DNA from: Oscillatoriaceae cyanobacterium M33_DOE_052
GTDB taxonomy: Bacteria > Cyanobacteriota > Cyanobacteriia > Cyanobacteriales > Laspinemataceae
DNA length: 64,000 bases
Assembly: GCA_015296065.1 (NCBI GenBank)
Contig: DVDU01000219.1
Span: 62,001-126,000, forward strand
Direction of reading: 5' to 3'
Positions within the stretch are counted from its first letter, which is position 1; the number at the start of each line of letters is the position of its first letter. Of the stretch, positions 26,701 through 37,002 are shown piece by piece. Under the pieces are notes generated by a model. It did not search any database and had not been told where the DNA came from. It saw only the letters and a program-made list of their open reading frames with translations. The translations under genes and the position numbers were made by a program.

Positions 26701-29104
26701 TGAATTTGGCAAATTAGCCATGAACCTAAATAATAATTTTAATAATAGCAACTTGGTTAGCAAGGTTTGTGATTTATTTGGAGGACATATTAATCCCTGG
26801 CGCCGCCATCTAAAAGAAGGCATTCCTATTCTGAAACAAGGTTACATGGCTGGATATGAAACAGGAGATGCTTACGTCAGCTACAATTCTTACCACTTAA
26901 TTCGGCAAAGGGTGTTAGTGGCGGATAACTTCGAGAGCATCCTAGAAGAATCGGCTAAACACCTAGAATTTCTCAAGCAGATGAAAAATGAAGTGTTTGC
27001 CGGAATTCAGCAGTTGTATCGGCATTTAATTTTTAATCTCCAAGGCGTTACCCCAGACAAATTTTCTTTCAGCACCGCCGACTTTAACGAGGCTGATTGC
27101 TTGGCCATGTGGGAGAAAAACGGGTTTATGACTGGGATGGCTCCCTACAACATCTTTAAAGCCCAAGTTTTATTTCTCTACGAAGATTATGAACTGGCTC
27201 TGGGACATATTCAAAAAAGTGATGAAATTATCGTTTTTATCTCCGGCGTTCCCAGTCAAGGAGAGCATTACCTGTACTATCCGCTCATATTAGCAGCCCT
27301 GTATCCCTTGGCGACCCCAGAGCAACAGCAGTCCTATGGGGAAATCATGCTCGCTTGTCAGGAAAAGCTGAAAATTTGGGCAGAGAACTGCCCGGACAAC
27401 TTCCTGCATAAATATTTATTGGTCTCCGCAGAAATGGCGCGCCTATTCGGTAAAGACATGGAGGCACTAGATTTATATGAGGTCGCCATTGCCTCCGCCC
27501 GCCAGTACGAGTATATCCAAAATGAAGCCCTAGGCAATGAACTACTGGCTAAGTTTTGGTTGGGCAAAGGGAAAGAAGAAATTGCCCAAGTTTACATGAC
27601 TAAAGCACATTATGGCTACCAACTGTGGGGGGCGAAACGAAAAGTAGAAGATTTAGAGGCCAAATATCCCCACTTGCTCGCGCCAAAAGCGCCGCAGAAA
27701 CTGAAGACCATTGCCACTAATCCCCGCACCACAGCTTCCACCACGGGGCGCAGCTCCGAGCTAGACTTAACCACAGTTATCAAAGCGGCGCAAGTGGTAT
27801 CCGGGGAAATTGTCCTGGAGAAGCTCCTGGCCAAATTAATGAAGATTTTACTAGAAAACGGGGGGGCGCAAACGGGATTCCTGGTTTTGTCAAACCAGGG
27901 GCAATTAACGATAGAAGCCACGGGTCAAGTGACTGCAGAGGACATAGAAGTGTTACAGTCGCAGCCCGTAGAAGACAGCGAAAATCTCCCCGGTGGTATC
28001 CTCAAGTATGTGGCCCGCACGCGGGAAGATGTGGTATTATCAGATGCCACGACAGAAGGCGTATTTACCCGCGAACCATATATCGTGAAACATCAGCCCA
28101 AGTCCGTGTTATGTGCGCCGATTATCAATCAGGGACAACTGATTGGGCTGTTGTATCTGGAAAATAACTTGACGCCGGGAGCCTTTACCAGCGAGCGGCT
28201 GGCGATTCTCAAAGTCTTGTCCGCCCAAGCCGCCATTTCCATTGAAAATGCCTTGCTGTATCGCACATTAGAAGATAAAGTGCAAGAACGCACGGCGCAA
28301 CTAGCACAAGCCAATCAGGAAATCAGCATCCTCAACGAACGCCTGAAAGCCGAAAATATTCGGATGAGTGCGGAACTAGATGTGGCGAAACAACTGCAGC
28401 AAATGGTGTTGCCTAAACCAGAAGAGCTAGAAGCCATAGAAGGATTAGAAATCGCGGGGTTTATGGAACCAGCGGATGAAGTAGGGGGCGACTACTACGA
28501 CGTATTGCAACAGGATGGACGAGTCAAAATCAGCATCGGCGATGTGACTGGACATGGCTTGGAAAGCGGCGTGTTGATGATTATGGCGCAAACGGCAGTG
28601 CGGACGCTACAGCAAATCAACGAAACTGATGCGGTGAAATTTTTGGCGGTTCTCAACCAGACGCTGTATCAGAATCTGCAGCGGATGAACTCGGCCAAAA
28701 ATATGACTTTGGCGATTTTAGATTATGTTAACGGTGTTCTCCAGTTGAGTGGGCAACATGAAGAAATCATCGTGGTGCGCACTGATGGGGAGCTAGAGCG
28801 GCTTGATACGATAGATTTGGGATTTCCGATTGGGTTGGATGCCGAGATTGGTGATTTTATTGCCCAGCGGCAATTGCAGCTAAATTCCGGGGATGTGGTG
28901 GTGCTTTACACTGATGGGATTACCGAGGCTTTTGATGTGAATCACGAGCAGTATGGATTGGAACGGCTCTGTGAGGTGGTGCAGGAATATCGCTACCATT
29001 CTGCTTTTGAGATTCGCCAACTGGTGATTGATGATGTCCGCCGTCACATCGGCTCTCAGAAAGTGTTTGATGATATTACTTTGGTGGTGTTGAAGCAGAA
29101 ATAG
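23786..29104 (+). CDS. Ser/Thr kinase - AAA ATPase - GAF - SpoIIE-type phosphatase signalling protein
   Basis: 1772 aa. Domains in order: protein kinase (residues 1-275; catalytic loop VHKDINPANI near 134, HKD rather than HRD, then DFGIS), AAA/ATPase (about 305-620; Walker A AGYSGIGKSS near 337, Walker B LVIFLDDLQWAD near 463), a long helical TPR-like region (about 640-1300), GAF (about 1345-1490), coiled coil, and a PP2C/SpoIIE phosphatase (about 1545-1770; DEVGGDYYDV, GDVTGHGLESG, LYTDGITEA). Large kinase/ATPase/GAF proteins are common in filamentous cyanobacteria; here the output is a phosphatase instead of a histidine kinase. Bases about 26280-27000 are more AT-rich than the rest. Inputs and targets are unknown. 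Confidence 0.88.
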   Translation: MLNLKTYQILAQIYESSNSLVYRGIREADELRVILKFLKEDYPTASEITRYKQEYEITRNLNLAGVPKAYGLEPYKQTFCIILEDFGAVSLQEMMSQKRAQEESSIAVMTVAEFLPISIKIAEILGEIHAANIVHKDINPANIVINPETGVVKIIDFGISTQLTRENPTLKNPNVLEGTLAYISPEQTGRMNRALDYRTDFYSLGVTFYELLTGKLPFDSSDAMELVHSHIAKVPASPEEINPEIPGVLSKIVMKMMAKTAEERYQSGFGLRADLEKCWQQLQESGEISDFPLGKEDISDQFQIPQNLYGREAEVETLLAAFERVADTPKSQIEMMLVAGYSGIGKSSLVAEIHKPNTRLRGYFTEGKFDQFQRSVPYSAVVSAFKGLVRQLLTESEAQLAQWRQKLLAAVGVNGQVIMEVIPEVELIIGPQPPVPELGASEAQNRFNLVFGKFIRAFCTKEHPLVIFLDDLQWADSATLKLIELMMTDADMQYLFLIGAYRDNEVSPSHPLMITIDGLVEQGATINAITLAPLELKHTRTLIGDTLHRQLEEVQPLAELVMRKTGGNPFFVNQFLKTLYGENLLKLERESHSWQWDIEEIEAQNITDNVVDLMVGKLKKLPSSTQQVLRLAACVGASFDLQTIAIVCEQEPEAIFPDLVTAIQSGLLLPTSELDENLLIQNYKFLHDRVQQAAYALIEEERKKAVHLQIGRLLLGKVSESELLERIFEIVDHLNLGWALISDESERVELGRLNLEAGRKAKASTAYAAALEQYFSRGIEILPAAAWQTHYDLTFSLYRERSECEYLCGNFEQAEQLFDYILTQVKSNLEQAEIQNLRITLYEQSTKYIEAIKLAAETLTTLGLHLNTTTKPEILSELNLELQWYNTQLKYITISHLIDAPKMTNPEIILGMKILMNITAPAYFVDQDLLALISLKMVNFSLKYGNSDVSAHGYAFWEFLAGARLFDYERGYEFGKLAMNLNNNFNNSNLVSKVCDLFGGHINPWRRHLKEGIPILKQGYMAGYETGDAYVSYNSYHLIRQRVLVADNFESILEESAKHLEFLKQMKNEVFAGIQQLYRHLIFNLQGVTPDKFSFSTADFNEADCLAMWEKNGFMTGMAPYNIFKAQVLFLYEDYELALGHIQKSDEIIVFISGVPSQGEHYLYYPLILAALYPLATPEQQQSYGEIMLACQEKLKIWAENCPDNFLHKYLLVSAEMARLFGKDMEALDLYEVAIASARQYEYIQNEALGNELLAKFWLGKGKEEIAQVYMTKAHYGYQLWGAKRKVEDLEAKYPHLLAPKAPQKLKTIATNPRTTASTTGRSSELDLTTVIKAAQVVSGEIVLEKLLAKLMKILLENGGAQTGFLVLSNQGQLTIEATGQVTAEDIEVLQSQPVEDSENLPGGILKYVARTREDVVLSDATTEGVFTREPYIVKHQPKSVLCAPIINQGQLIGLLYLENNLTPGAFTSERLAILKVLSAQAAISIENALLYRTLEDKVQERTAQLAQANQEISILNERLKAENIRMSAELDVAKQLQQMVLPKPEELEAIEGLEIAGFMEPADEVGGDYYDVLQQDGRVKISIGDVTGHGLESGVLMIMAQTAVRTLQQINETDAVKFLAVLNQTLYQNLQRMNSAKNMTLAILDYVNGVLQLSGQHEEIIVVRTDGELERLDTIDLGFPIGLDAEIGDFIAQRQLQLNSGDVVVLYTDGITEAFDVNHEQYGLERLCEVVQEYRYHSAFEIRQLVIDDVRRHIGSQKVFDDITLVVLKQK

Positions 29105-29271
29105 GGGGCGGTTAGCCAGTTGCCTCCTTCTCGCCTTTGACCATTACAGCTTGTTCACCAGTCGTTTAACACATTGCCCTCACCCTAAATCCCTCGACCA
29201 AAAAGGATCCGGGATTTGAGAGCCAATCAGATTATTTCTGAACAGGCTTTAATTGCCATGAGAATTCGATA

Positions 29272-31926
29272 TTATTTGCTGTCCATATTATAGGCACCAT
29301 CCCAAGATTCTGGCGGTGGGTATTGCAGGTAGTTGCGGGCGCGTTTGATGTGAATTTCTACGGCTCGATCGTCCTCACGAATTTCTTTGGCCTGTTGGAA
29401 AAGACTAATAGCCCGCTGGAATTTTCTGGCTACGTAGGCGTCGCGACCTTTAGCATAGATGTCTAAAAACTTGGCGGCTTCGCTGGGGAGATGGTCGGTG
29501 ATATCGCCGATGAGTTCATAGATGCTGACGGCTTCGTTTTTGCCTTTGACTCGCACCCGGTCTAACTCGCGCACCAAAATCCGATCGGGGCACAAGTTAT
29601 AAGTATATTCGCTGAGAATAATATCACACTTATACTCTTTGGTGATACTCTCCAAACGGGAACTGAGGTTCACACCATCGCCAATCACTGTGTAGTCCAT
29701 CCGCTTTTGGGAGCCAATATTACCGGAAACCACTTCTCCCGAAGAAATGCCAATACCGATGCGAATTTCCGGCTGATTGTCAATAATGGAACGGCGGTTA
29801 AATTCTTCCAGACGATAGCGCATATCCAGAGCGGATTTAACGGCTTTCCAGGCGTGGTCTTTCAGGGGGAGGGGGGCGCCGAAAACCGCCATCAAAGCAT
29901 CGCCGATGAATTTATCCAAGGTGCCTTCGCAGTTAAACACCGCTTCCACCATAGTTTCAAAATAGCCGTTGAGCAGAGCCACCACCTCGGAAGCGCTGCG
30001 GTTTTCGGTGATGGTGGTGTAACCGCGAATATCGGAAAATAAGATGGTGACATCTTTGCGCTCTCCCACCATCAGTGAATCTTCCCCAAGTTCCATCACC
30101 CGCTCGGCGACACCCGGTGTCATGTAGCGATACATAGTGGCGCGCATCCGTTTTTCGCGGCTGATGTCTTCTAAGACGACTAAGCCGCCTCGGACGCCGC
30201 CTTCAGGGTTGGTCAGGGGGGTGACGGTGAGGTTGAGAGTGCGATCGATTTTTTTGACTTGATTGGCGAGCAATCTTTCGGGAATCACTGGGAAGGATGG
30301 GGGGGTGTCTCCTAGTCTCCCGGTCTCCCCGTCTCCCCATCTCCCCTCCTCGCCTTCCGTGGGGATGGGGGTTTCATTCCAGGGAACGTAGATATCCGGG
30401 TCGGTTCGATCGCTGATGGCCAGGATGTAGGTTTCCGGTGGCAGCAGTTGGCTATTGCTCTCCAGTTGTTTTTCGGTGACAGTAGCATACAACCCCAAAG
30501 TTAAGTTTTGTTCGGGGACGAAATGCCGCGCCCCAGTGGTGAGACTGTCTTCTAAGCGCATCCGCAGGTTTTCGAGGGGCACCACCTCCCAAATATAACG
30601 CCCAATCAATTTTTGCTCCCAAATTTGGGCGTGGTACTTGCCCGTAGCCGCATCAGTGGGACAACCTAAAAACTCCAATGCTGCCTCATTAATCGTCACA
30701 ATTATCCCTTGCATATCGGTAGAAATCACCGCATTAGATAAACTTTCCAGGATATCTTTTTGATACTGCTTTTCTACCATCACTTTCCCAAACAGTTGGG
30801 CATTTTCCAGAGCAATCCCGGCTTGGGAATTAAACGCCCGCAGAAATGCTTCATCGGAGTTGGTGAAACTGCCTTGGTGCTTGTTAATCAGTTGTGTCAC
30901 CCCAATTAAATCTCCGGCGCCGTTGAATACGGGCATACAGAGAATATTTCGGGTTTTGTAACCGGTGCGCTGGTCAGTGCTGGGGTCAAAACGGGGGTCT
31001 TGATAGGCGTCGGGAATGTTGAGAGTTTGGCCGGTGGAAGCCACATAACCGGCGATACCTTTGTTGGCAGGGATGCGAATTTCCATCATAGTGCGGCCAT
31101 CGGCTTTGGCCACTTTCGTCCAGAGTTCGCCGGTGTCTTTGCTGAGGAGGAATAGGGTACTGCGATCGGCCTGCATCAGTTCTTTAGCCAGGTCCATCAC
31201 CGAGCGCAAGGTAGTTTCCATGTCCAAACTCTGACCTAAGCTGGTGGTGGCTTTGAGCAGCGCATTCACCCCCCGCTGGTTCCTCGCCGCCACATAGAAA
31301 GATTGGCAGCTTTCCAGGATAATGCCGATCGCCTCGGCAAATTCCTGAAACTGCGCCTCGTCTTCCTCATTAAACACAGCATTATCAGTTTTGTTCAGCA
31401 ACTGCACCACCGCCACCGCTTCCGTCGGGGTTTTGCTGCTGAAAATTGGCACACACAAGAGGTTCTGACTTTTCGCGCCCGGGCGTTCGTCCACTTCTGG
31501 GTCAAACAGAGGATGGTGGCAAGCATCAGTGATGTTGAGACTTTCCCCAGTCATCGCCACATGACCCAAGATGCCCACATTCATAGGCGCCCGCACATCC
31601 ACCATTTGGCCACTATTGCCATCGCGGATATTAGACCATAGAACGCCTTTTTGGCTGTCAACCAGATAAATTGTGGTGTACTCTGCCTTGAGAATTTGAC
31701 CGATTTTGACCGTGAGAGCGTCTAACACCTGCTCCAGAATGCTTTCTAGAGAGGCATTGTTAATCAGCTCCAGGGCTCGTAAGTATTGCTGGAATTCAGC
31801 AGTAATGAAATCTAGAAGGCAAACAAATTCGGCAACTGGCAGGTTGCTCACTAGGTTAGCTAGCACACCCGTTTGATTGACCTGAGTCAATCTTGCCAAA
31901 ACGCTACCGGCATTGGAGAAGGTCAT
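29272..31926 (-). CDS. GAF-GAF-PAS adenylate cyclase (class III)
   Basis: 884 aa. Two GAF domains (about residues 55-205 and 225-380; NIRDGNSGQMVDVRAPMNVG and the parallel KVAKADGRTMMEIRIPANKG), a PAS domain (about 390-500) and a class III cyclase domain (about 620-830) with both metal-binding segments, FSDIRGYTT near 625 and GDALMAVFGAP. DYTVIGDGVN fits the purine-binding strand. Similar in plan to CyaB1/CyaB2 of Anabaena, so cAMP is the expected product. Around residues 521-545 a Gly-rich stretch (EGRWGDGETGRLGD) is encoded by a G-rich intergenic-type repeat inserted in frame (30298-30360). Confidence 0.9.
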   Translation of the reverse strand: MTFSNAGSVLARLTQVNQTGVLANLVSNLPVAEFVCLLDFITAEFQQYLRALELINNASLESILEQVLDALTVKIGQILKAEYTTIYLVDSQKGVLWSNIRDGNSGQMVDVRAPMNVGILGHVAMTGESLNITDACHHPLFDPEVDERPGAKSQNLLCVPIFSSKTPTEAVAVVQLLNKTDNAVFNEEDEAQFQEFAEAIGIILESCQSFYVAARNQRGVNALLKATTSLGQSLDMETTLRSVMDLAKELMQADRSTLFLLSKDTGELWTKVAKADGRTMMEIRIPANKGIAGYVASTGQTLNIPDAYQDPRFDPSTDQRTGYKTRNILCMPVFNGAGDLIGVTQLINKHQGSFTNSDEAFLRAFNSQAGIALENAQLFGKVMVEKQYQKDILESLSNAVISTDMQGIIVTINEAALEFLGCPTDAATGKYHAQIWEQKLIGRYIWEVVPLENLRMRLEDSLTTGARHFVPEQNLTLGLYATVTEKQLESNSQLLPPETYILAISDRTDPDIYVPWNETPIPTEGEEGRWGDGETGRLGDTPPSFPVIPERLLANQVKKIDRTLNLTVTPLTNPEGGVRGGLVVLEDISREKRMRATMYRYMTPGVAERVMELGEDSLMVGERKDVTILFSDIRGYTTITENRSASEVVALLNGYFETMVEAVFNCEGTLDKFIGDALMAVFGAPLPLKDHAWKAVKSALDMRYRLEEFNRRSIIDNQPEIRIGIGISSGEVVSGNIGSQKRMDYTVIGDGVNLSSRLESITKEYKCDIILSEYTYNLCPDRILVRELDRVRVKGKNEAVSIYELIGDITDHLPSEAAKFLDIYAKGRDAYVARKFQRAISLFQQAKEIREDDRAVEIHIKRARNYLQYPPPESWDGAYNMDSK

Positions 31927-32179
31927 AGCGTTGCTTCAGCTTGGGGGAGCGATGCTGACCGCGACGCCATTCGGCGTTCGGTGCGTTCTTTGGGGCGTTT
32001 TCTGGGGGGGTAAAGCCATCTTGATTACCAGCTCCGAATGGTAGATAGAAATGTATCTAGCCTCGGTGGGGAAAAAGTTACGTGGCGCGCTTCCGGCGCG
32101 ATTGTCGAATCAACCCTGTTTCTGATGCTACCATGTTTCCCCACCTTTGGGATTTCCTTGCCCACCGAGGGGCAATCAT
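31927..32179. other. intergenic region with inverted repeat
   Basis: Between the cyclase and sqdX. CCTCGGTGGG (32057-32066) and CCCACCGAGG (32160-32169) form an inverted repeat that could be the sqdX terminator or a mobile-element remnant. No gene seen. Confidence 0.45.
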
Positions 32180-33331
32180 TTAGGCAGCCTGACGCCACCT
32201 CGCTGCCCCATAAGCTACATTTTCGTAGTATTGCAGCAATTGGGCAGTGGCAGCGGCCCATCCCCAGCGTTCCGCTTCCTGGCGAGCATTTTCGCGGATC
32301 CCTTTCAGAGATTGTAATCGGTCTTGGCTCTGGTTGGCGAGTAGGTTTTTGGTGGCCGCGATCGCCCCTCCCTCATCATCCGGGTCGAACAGATACCCAT
32401 TCACCCCATCGGTGACAATATCCAAAATACCACCCCGCGCTGCCGCCACTACGGGACACCCGGCGGCCATTGCCTCGAGCAGCACTAACCCCAGAGTTTC
32501 CGTTCGGGAAGGGAAAATAAACGCATCGGCGGAAGCAAAGGCACTAGCCAATTCTTGCCCCCGCAGATAGCCGACAAAATTGGTGGGAGTCCCGGCAAAA
32601 TGGGCTTTTAGAGCTTCTCGGTGTGGACCGTCTCCCACCAAAGCTAATCGCGCTCCGGGGATGGCTTCTAGGACGGGTTTAATCCGATCGATTTCTTTTT
32701 CCGCCCCCAAGCGGCCCACAAACAACAGCAAGGGGCTCTCGGGATGTCCTTCACTCAGGCGCCACCGCATCTGTTCGCTGGCTAGCTCTGGTTGAAATAG
32801 TTCCGTATCCACCCCCCGCTGCCACAAATCTACCCGCTCAATCCCGTGGTTTCTCAGTTCCTGCACCATCGCCGACGACGTACAGAGGTTTAATTCGGCT
32901 TGGTTATGCGCCCCTTTGAGCAATTCCCACAGTAAGGGCTCGAGCATGGCCAAGCCGTAGTGCTGCAGGTACTGGGGCAAATGGGTGTGATACGATGCCA
33001 CTAAGGGAATCTTTAAGGCTTTGGCGTAATAAATACCCCCCAATCCCAAAATCGCCGGATTGACTACGTGAATTATATCGGGCTGGAATTCTTCAAGGAC
33101 TCCCCGCAGCGATGGGGTGGGAAATCCCATTTTCAGTTCGGGATACATGGGCAGGGGAATGCCACTGACGCCATAGACTTTCGCACCTTTATAATCTTGG
33201 ATGCCATAGTCGGGGGACAGCACCAGCACTTTATTGCCACTGCGCTGCAAGTGATCCACTGTGTGACACAGCCTGGTGACAATTCCATCGATTTTCGGGA
33301 GAAATGTTTCGGTAAATAAAGCGATTCTCAT
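32180..33331 (-). CDS. sqdX: Sulfoquinovosyltransferase (GT4)
   Basis: 383 aa GT-B glycosyltransferase: N-terminal ALFTETFLPKIDGIVTRL, then FVGRLGAEKEIDRI, FPSRTETLGLVLLEAMAAG and PVVAAARGG. The start and the adjacency to sqdB identify it as SqdX, which transfers sulfoquinovose from UDP-sulfoquinovose to diacylglycerol to form the thylakoid lipid SQDG. It lies downstream of sqdB with a 215-bp gap full of heptad repeats, probably one transcript. Confidence 0.92.
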   Translation of the reverse strand: MRIALFTETFLPKIDGIVTRLCHTVDHLQRSGNKVLVLSPDYGIQDYKGAKVYGVSGIPLPMYPELKMGFPTPSLRGVLEEFQPDIIHVVNPAILGLGGIYYAKALKIPLVASYHTHLPQYLQHYGLAMLEPLLWELLKGAHNQAELNLCTSSAMVQELRNHGIERVDLWQRGVDTELFQPELASEQMRWRLSEGHPESPLLLFVGRLGAEKEIDRIKPVLEAIPGARLALVGDGPHREALKAHFAGTPTNFVGYLRGQELASAFASADAFIFPSRTETLGLVLLEAMAAGCPVVAAARGGILDIVTDGVNGYLFDPDDEGGAIAATKNLLANQSQDRLQSLKGIRENARQEAERWGWAAATAQLLQYYENVAYGAARWRQAA

Positions 33332-33337
33332 TGATGT

Positions 33338-33540
33338 TTGTCCTTGGTCTTTTGTCCTTTGTCCTTTGTCACTTGTCCTTTGTCCTTTGTCGTGTCACTT
33401 GTCACTTGTAAGGGCGGGTTGGAAAATAATCCCATCCTAAATGACATTTGTCCTTTGTCCAAATGACAAAGGACCGTTCGGCTGAGCGCAGTCGAAGCCA
33501 AGGACAAATGACCAAGGACTAAGGACAAATGACCAACATT
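33338..33540. repeat. STRR heptad-repeat block between sqdB and sqdX
   Basis: Tandem TCCTTTG/TCACTTG heptads followed by an inverted complement (GACAAATGACC). The array separates two genes of one pathway. Confidence 0.8.
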
Positions 33541-33546
33541 TACTAA

Positions 33547-34779
<1,233 letters not shown>

Positions 34780-34911
34780 TCATTTGTCCCCTCCCCGGTT
34801 TACCAGTTTTTTTCCGCCCTAGGGGACTGTGTTGGCGAACCCGCCCACATTTATAACAAATTGCAAGCCAGTAACTGCACCTTCAGTGACAGTTTCTGGC
34901 CAAACAGCACA

Positions 34912-35502
34912 TTAAACCACAACCTCATCCCCAAAGGTGGCTAATCGGGTGAAGTAAAAAGGCCCAGCAACGGAACCCCACACCAATTCCCCAGTTTCTG
35001 GATCCCTGCCCCGATCGAGGCTGATAAACTTTTGGTCGTCAATTTCAAAAGAGCTATCCAGATAAGTGTTTTTCCCCTTGCGCATTACCATACAGCCTTT
35101 CCCCGGTTCCACCTCGCCTTTGAAACTGCTCCCGGTCCACTGGGTGATAAACGTACAACCAGGGAGCAACTCCAAATGCTCTTTCCTCAGAGCCTGCAAC
35201 CGGTCTTTTTGCCGGGAAGCGCCGAAAAACTTCTCCTGTTCTGTAATCGCGTAATTCTCGATTTTGATATGGTTTTCCGCCGCCAGCAATTTCAACACCC
35301 GCACTCGATAGGGTTGGTCGAGCATATAATCATAAGCCTGCTCCACATACAAGCTGACCCCATCCAGTAATTCCAGCGCTAGGGGACGCATACAGACCCG
35401 AATATGGGCAAAAAACGGCGGATTTTCCCAGGCTTGCGCTTGGTTGGTGAAATCAGAAGCCATCCAACGCGCCAGCGTCAAAATATCAGTGGAATGAGTC
35501 AT
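34912..35502 (-). CDS. cpcT: CpcT/CpeT-family phycobiliprotein chromophore lyase
   Basis: 196 aa. LARWMASDFTNQAQAWENPPFFAHIRVCMRPL, YVEQAYDYMLDQPYRVRVL and PGCTFITQW are typical of CpcT/CpeT. The family attaches phycocyanobilin to Cys-153 (or its equivalent) of beta-phycocyanin or phycoerythrocyanin. It shows that the organism has phycobilisomes. The gap to sqdB is 213 bp. Confidence 0.92.
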   Translation of the reverse strand: MTHSTDILTLARWMASDFTNQAQAWENPPFFAHIRVCMRPLALELLDGVSLYVEQAYDYMLDQPYRVRVLKLLAAENHIKIENYAITEQEKFFGASRQKDRLQALRKEHLELLPGCTFITQWTGSSFKGEVEPGKGCMVMRKGKNTYLDSSFEIDDQKFISLDRGRDPETGELVWGSVAGPFYFTRLATFGDEVVV

Positions 35503-35530
35503 TGGTCATTTGTCCTTTGTCATTGGTCAT

Positions 35531-36769
35531 TTACTTTTTCCTCAAGCGAAATAATAAAACTTGAGTGGTTTGGTCATCGTTAAAGTTATCATCGCTAATC
35601 AAAATTAAACTATCGCTGCCATCAGGTAAACGCGGTCCGAGGGTCATCCCTTCCAGGTTGTCTAGAGGGATGCCAAGACTACTCAAGTCTAAGAGCAGTT
35701 TTTTGTGCAAGGGAGCTAATTTTTGGGGCGGCTTCAGACTGGCAATGGTGCTGGTATCTGTGGCGCCACCGGTGGCAATTTGGAAAATCTTGGCTCCGTA
35801 TCCAGTAAACCCGAAGGAGCGCTCTAAGGCTAGTAGTTGTCCCCCGGTTTCTAGAGCTAATAATTCAGTTAAGCCATTAATTAGGCTCCAACGTCCCCCT
35901 AAGTCTAGGGGATAGGCGGATTCAGCAATGAGCAGGGGTGGGCCATCGCTTTGCAGGTAGTGGAGCATCCGACTGTAGTAAGGACATGGGGTGTCGGTGG
36001 CGGCTTCGGTGGGGGAAACATCGGTTTCAGCGGCGGCGGCGGCGCAGGTTTGGGGGATGGTTTCGTCCCAGTCTTGGACTACGGGGGATTCGGTGGCGGT
36101 AAAGATGCGATAGGGGTCCACTTTGGCATCACCAAAGCCCCGAGGATTAATGGTGAGGGATTCAAATCCGAGGTTATCTTGGACTCCCCGCTGTTGTTTT
36201 TCTCCGGTGGCGTCGGGGATGTAGGTTTGGGGGATGGGGAGCGATCGCCGCCATTGACCGGTTTCTACGTCATGCTCTTGGATGAAGGGGGGGATGTTTT
36301 TGTCGTTGACGCCTTCGCTGGAAATATAAATGGTGTTGGGAGCAGCAAAGGCGATACCTTCGGGGTTGATTTGCCCTCGATTATAGTTTTGCCCTTGTTC
36401 GTTTTTAATGTAGGTGACGCCTTGGATTTCCAGGTTTTTGATGCTCTTGGTGTTGAACTCGTTGGGTTCGAGGTTGAGTTTGACGGTGTAATATCGCGGG
36501 GGTGCGTAGTCGCCTCTGTCATCGGAGAGAACGTAGAAGCGATCGCCCAGGCGATCGTAACTAATCCCCGACAGTCCCCCCACCCGCGTCCCCTCATAAT
36601 TCTGTTTCGGTAGGGTGTAGTCGTCCAAAAACTCCAGGGAAATATCCAAAAACAGCCGCTCCCCAGCCGATACCTGGGGTAAACTGCATCCCATTACTAG
36701 GCTCCACACCACCATAAACACCGCTAACAGCTTGCTGAGCCTGCGCAATTCTTCACTTTTCACCAACAA
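35531..36769 (-). CDS. Esterase-like activity of phytase family lipoprotein
   Basis: 412 aa with an N-terminal signal peptide and lipobox-like VMGCSLP near residue 29, so exported and probably lipid-anchored. Core motifs VGGLSGISYDRLGDRFYVLSDD, INPEGIAFAAPNTIYISSEG and LDNLEGMTLGPRLPDGSDSLILISDDN are those of the phytase-like/esterase-like beta-propeller family (DUF3616-type). Substrate is unknown. Only 28 bp from cpcT. Confidence 0.8.
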   Translation of the reverse strand: MLVKSEELRRLSKLLAVFMVVWSLVMGCSLPQVSAGERLFLDISLEFLDDYTLPKQNYEGTRVGGLSGISYDRLGDRFYVLSDDRGDYAPPRYYTVKLNLEPNEFNTKSIKNLEIQGVTYIKNEQGQNYNRGQINPEGIAFAAPNTIYISSEGVNDKNIPPFIQEHDVETGQWRRSLPIPQTYIPDATGEKQQRGVQDNLGFESLTINPRGFGDAKVDPYRIFTATESPVVQDWDETIPQTCAAAAAETDVSPTEAATDTPCPYYSRMLHYLQSDGPPLLIAESAYPLDLGGRWSLINGLTELLALETGGQLLALERSFGFTGYGAKIFQIATGGATDTSTIASLKPPQKLAPLHKKLLLDLSSLGIPLDNLEGMTLGPRLPDGSDSLILISDDNFNDDQTTQVLLFRLRKK

Positions 36770-36835
36770 CCCACCGCCTCCCCGCCGCTACAACTTTCCA
36801 GCATATAGGATGATGTATCCCCCGCTCAACTCGCA

Positions 36836-36930
36836 CAAGAGGGGTTTGTAGTTGGGCTTTAGCCCTCAAGTAGGTTTGTAGTTGGGCTTTAGCCCTCTTT
36901 TCGGTTCGTAGTAGGGCTTTAGCCCTTTTC
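36836..36930. repeat. three tandem copies of a TTTAGCCC-type repeat
   Basis: Three direct copies of GTTTGTAGTTGGGCTTTAGC or close variants. Relatives in the other orientation are at about 38693-38790 (three copies) and one at about 41648-41682. Each core (GGGCTTTAGCCC) is palindromic. The two triple arrays bracket the Uma2 gene pair. Confidence 0.8.
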
Positions 36931-37002
36931 CAGGTTAGATAGGGACCCTTAAACTGGGGGGGCTATTGTAAAATTAAAAATATGATACGGAAGGGCTAGC
37001 AT

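Noticed and set aside
35951-36613. 220-aa Gly-rich frame opposite the phytase-like gene
   Set aside because: Shadow of the real gene, with antisense composition.
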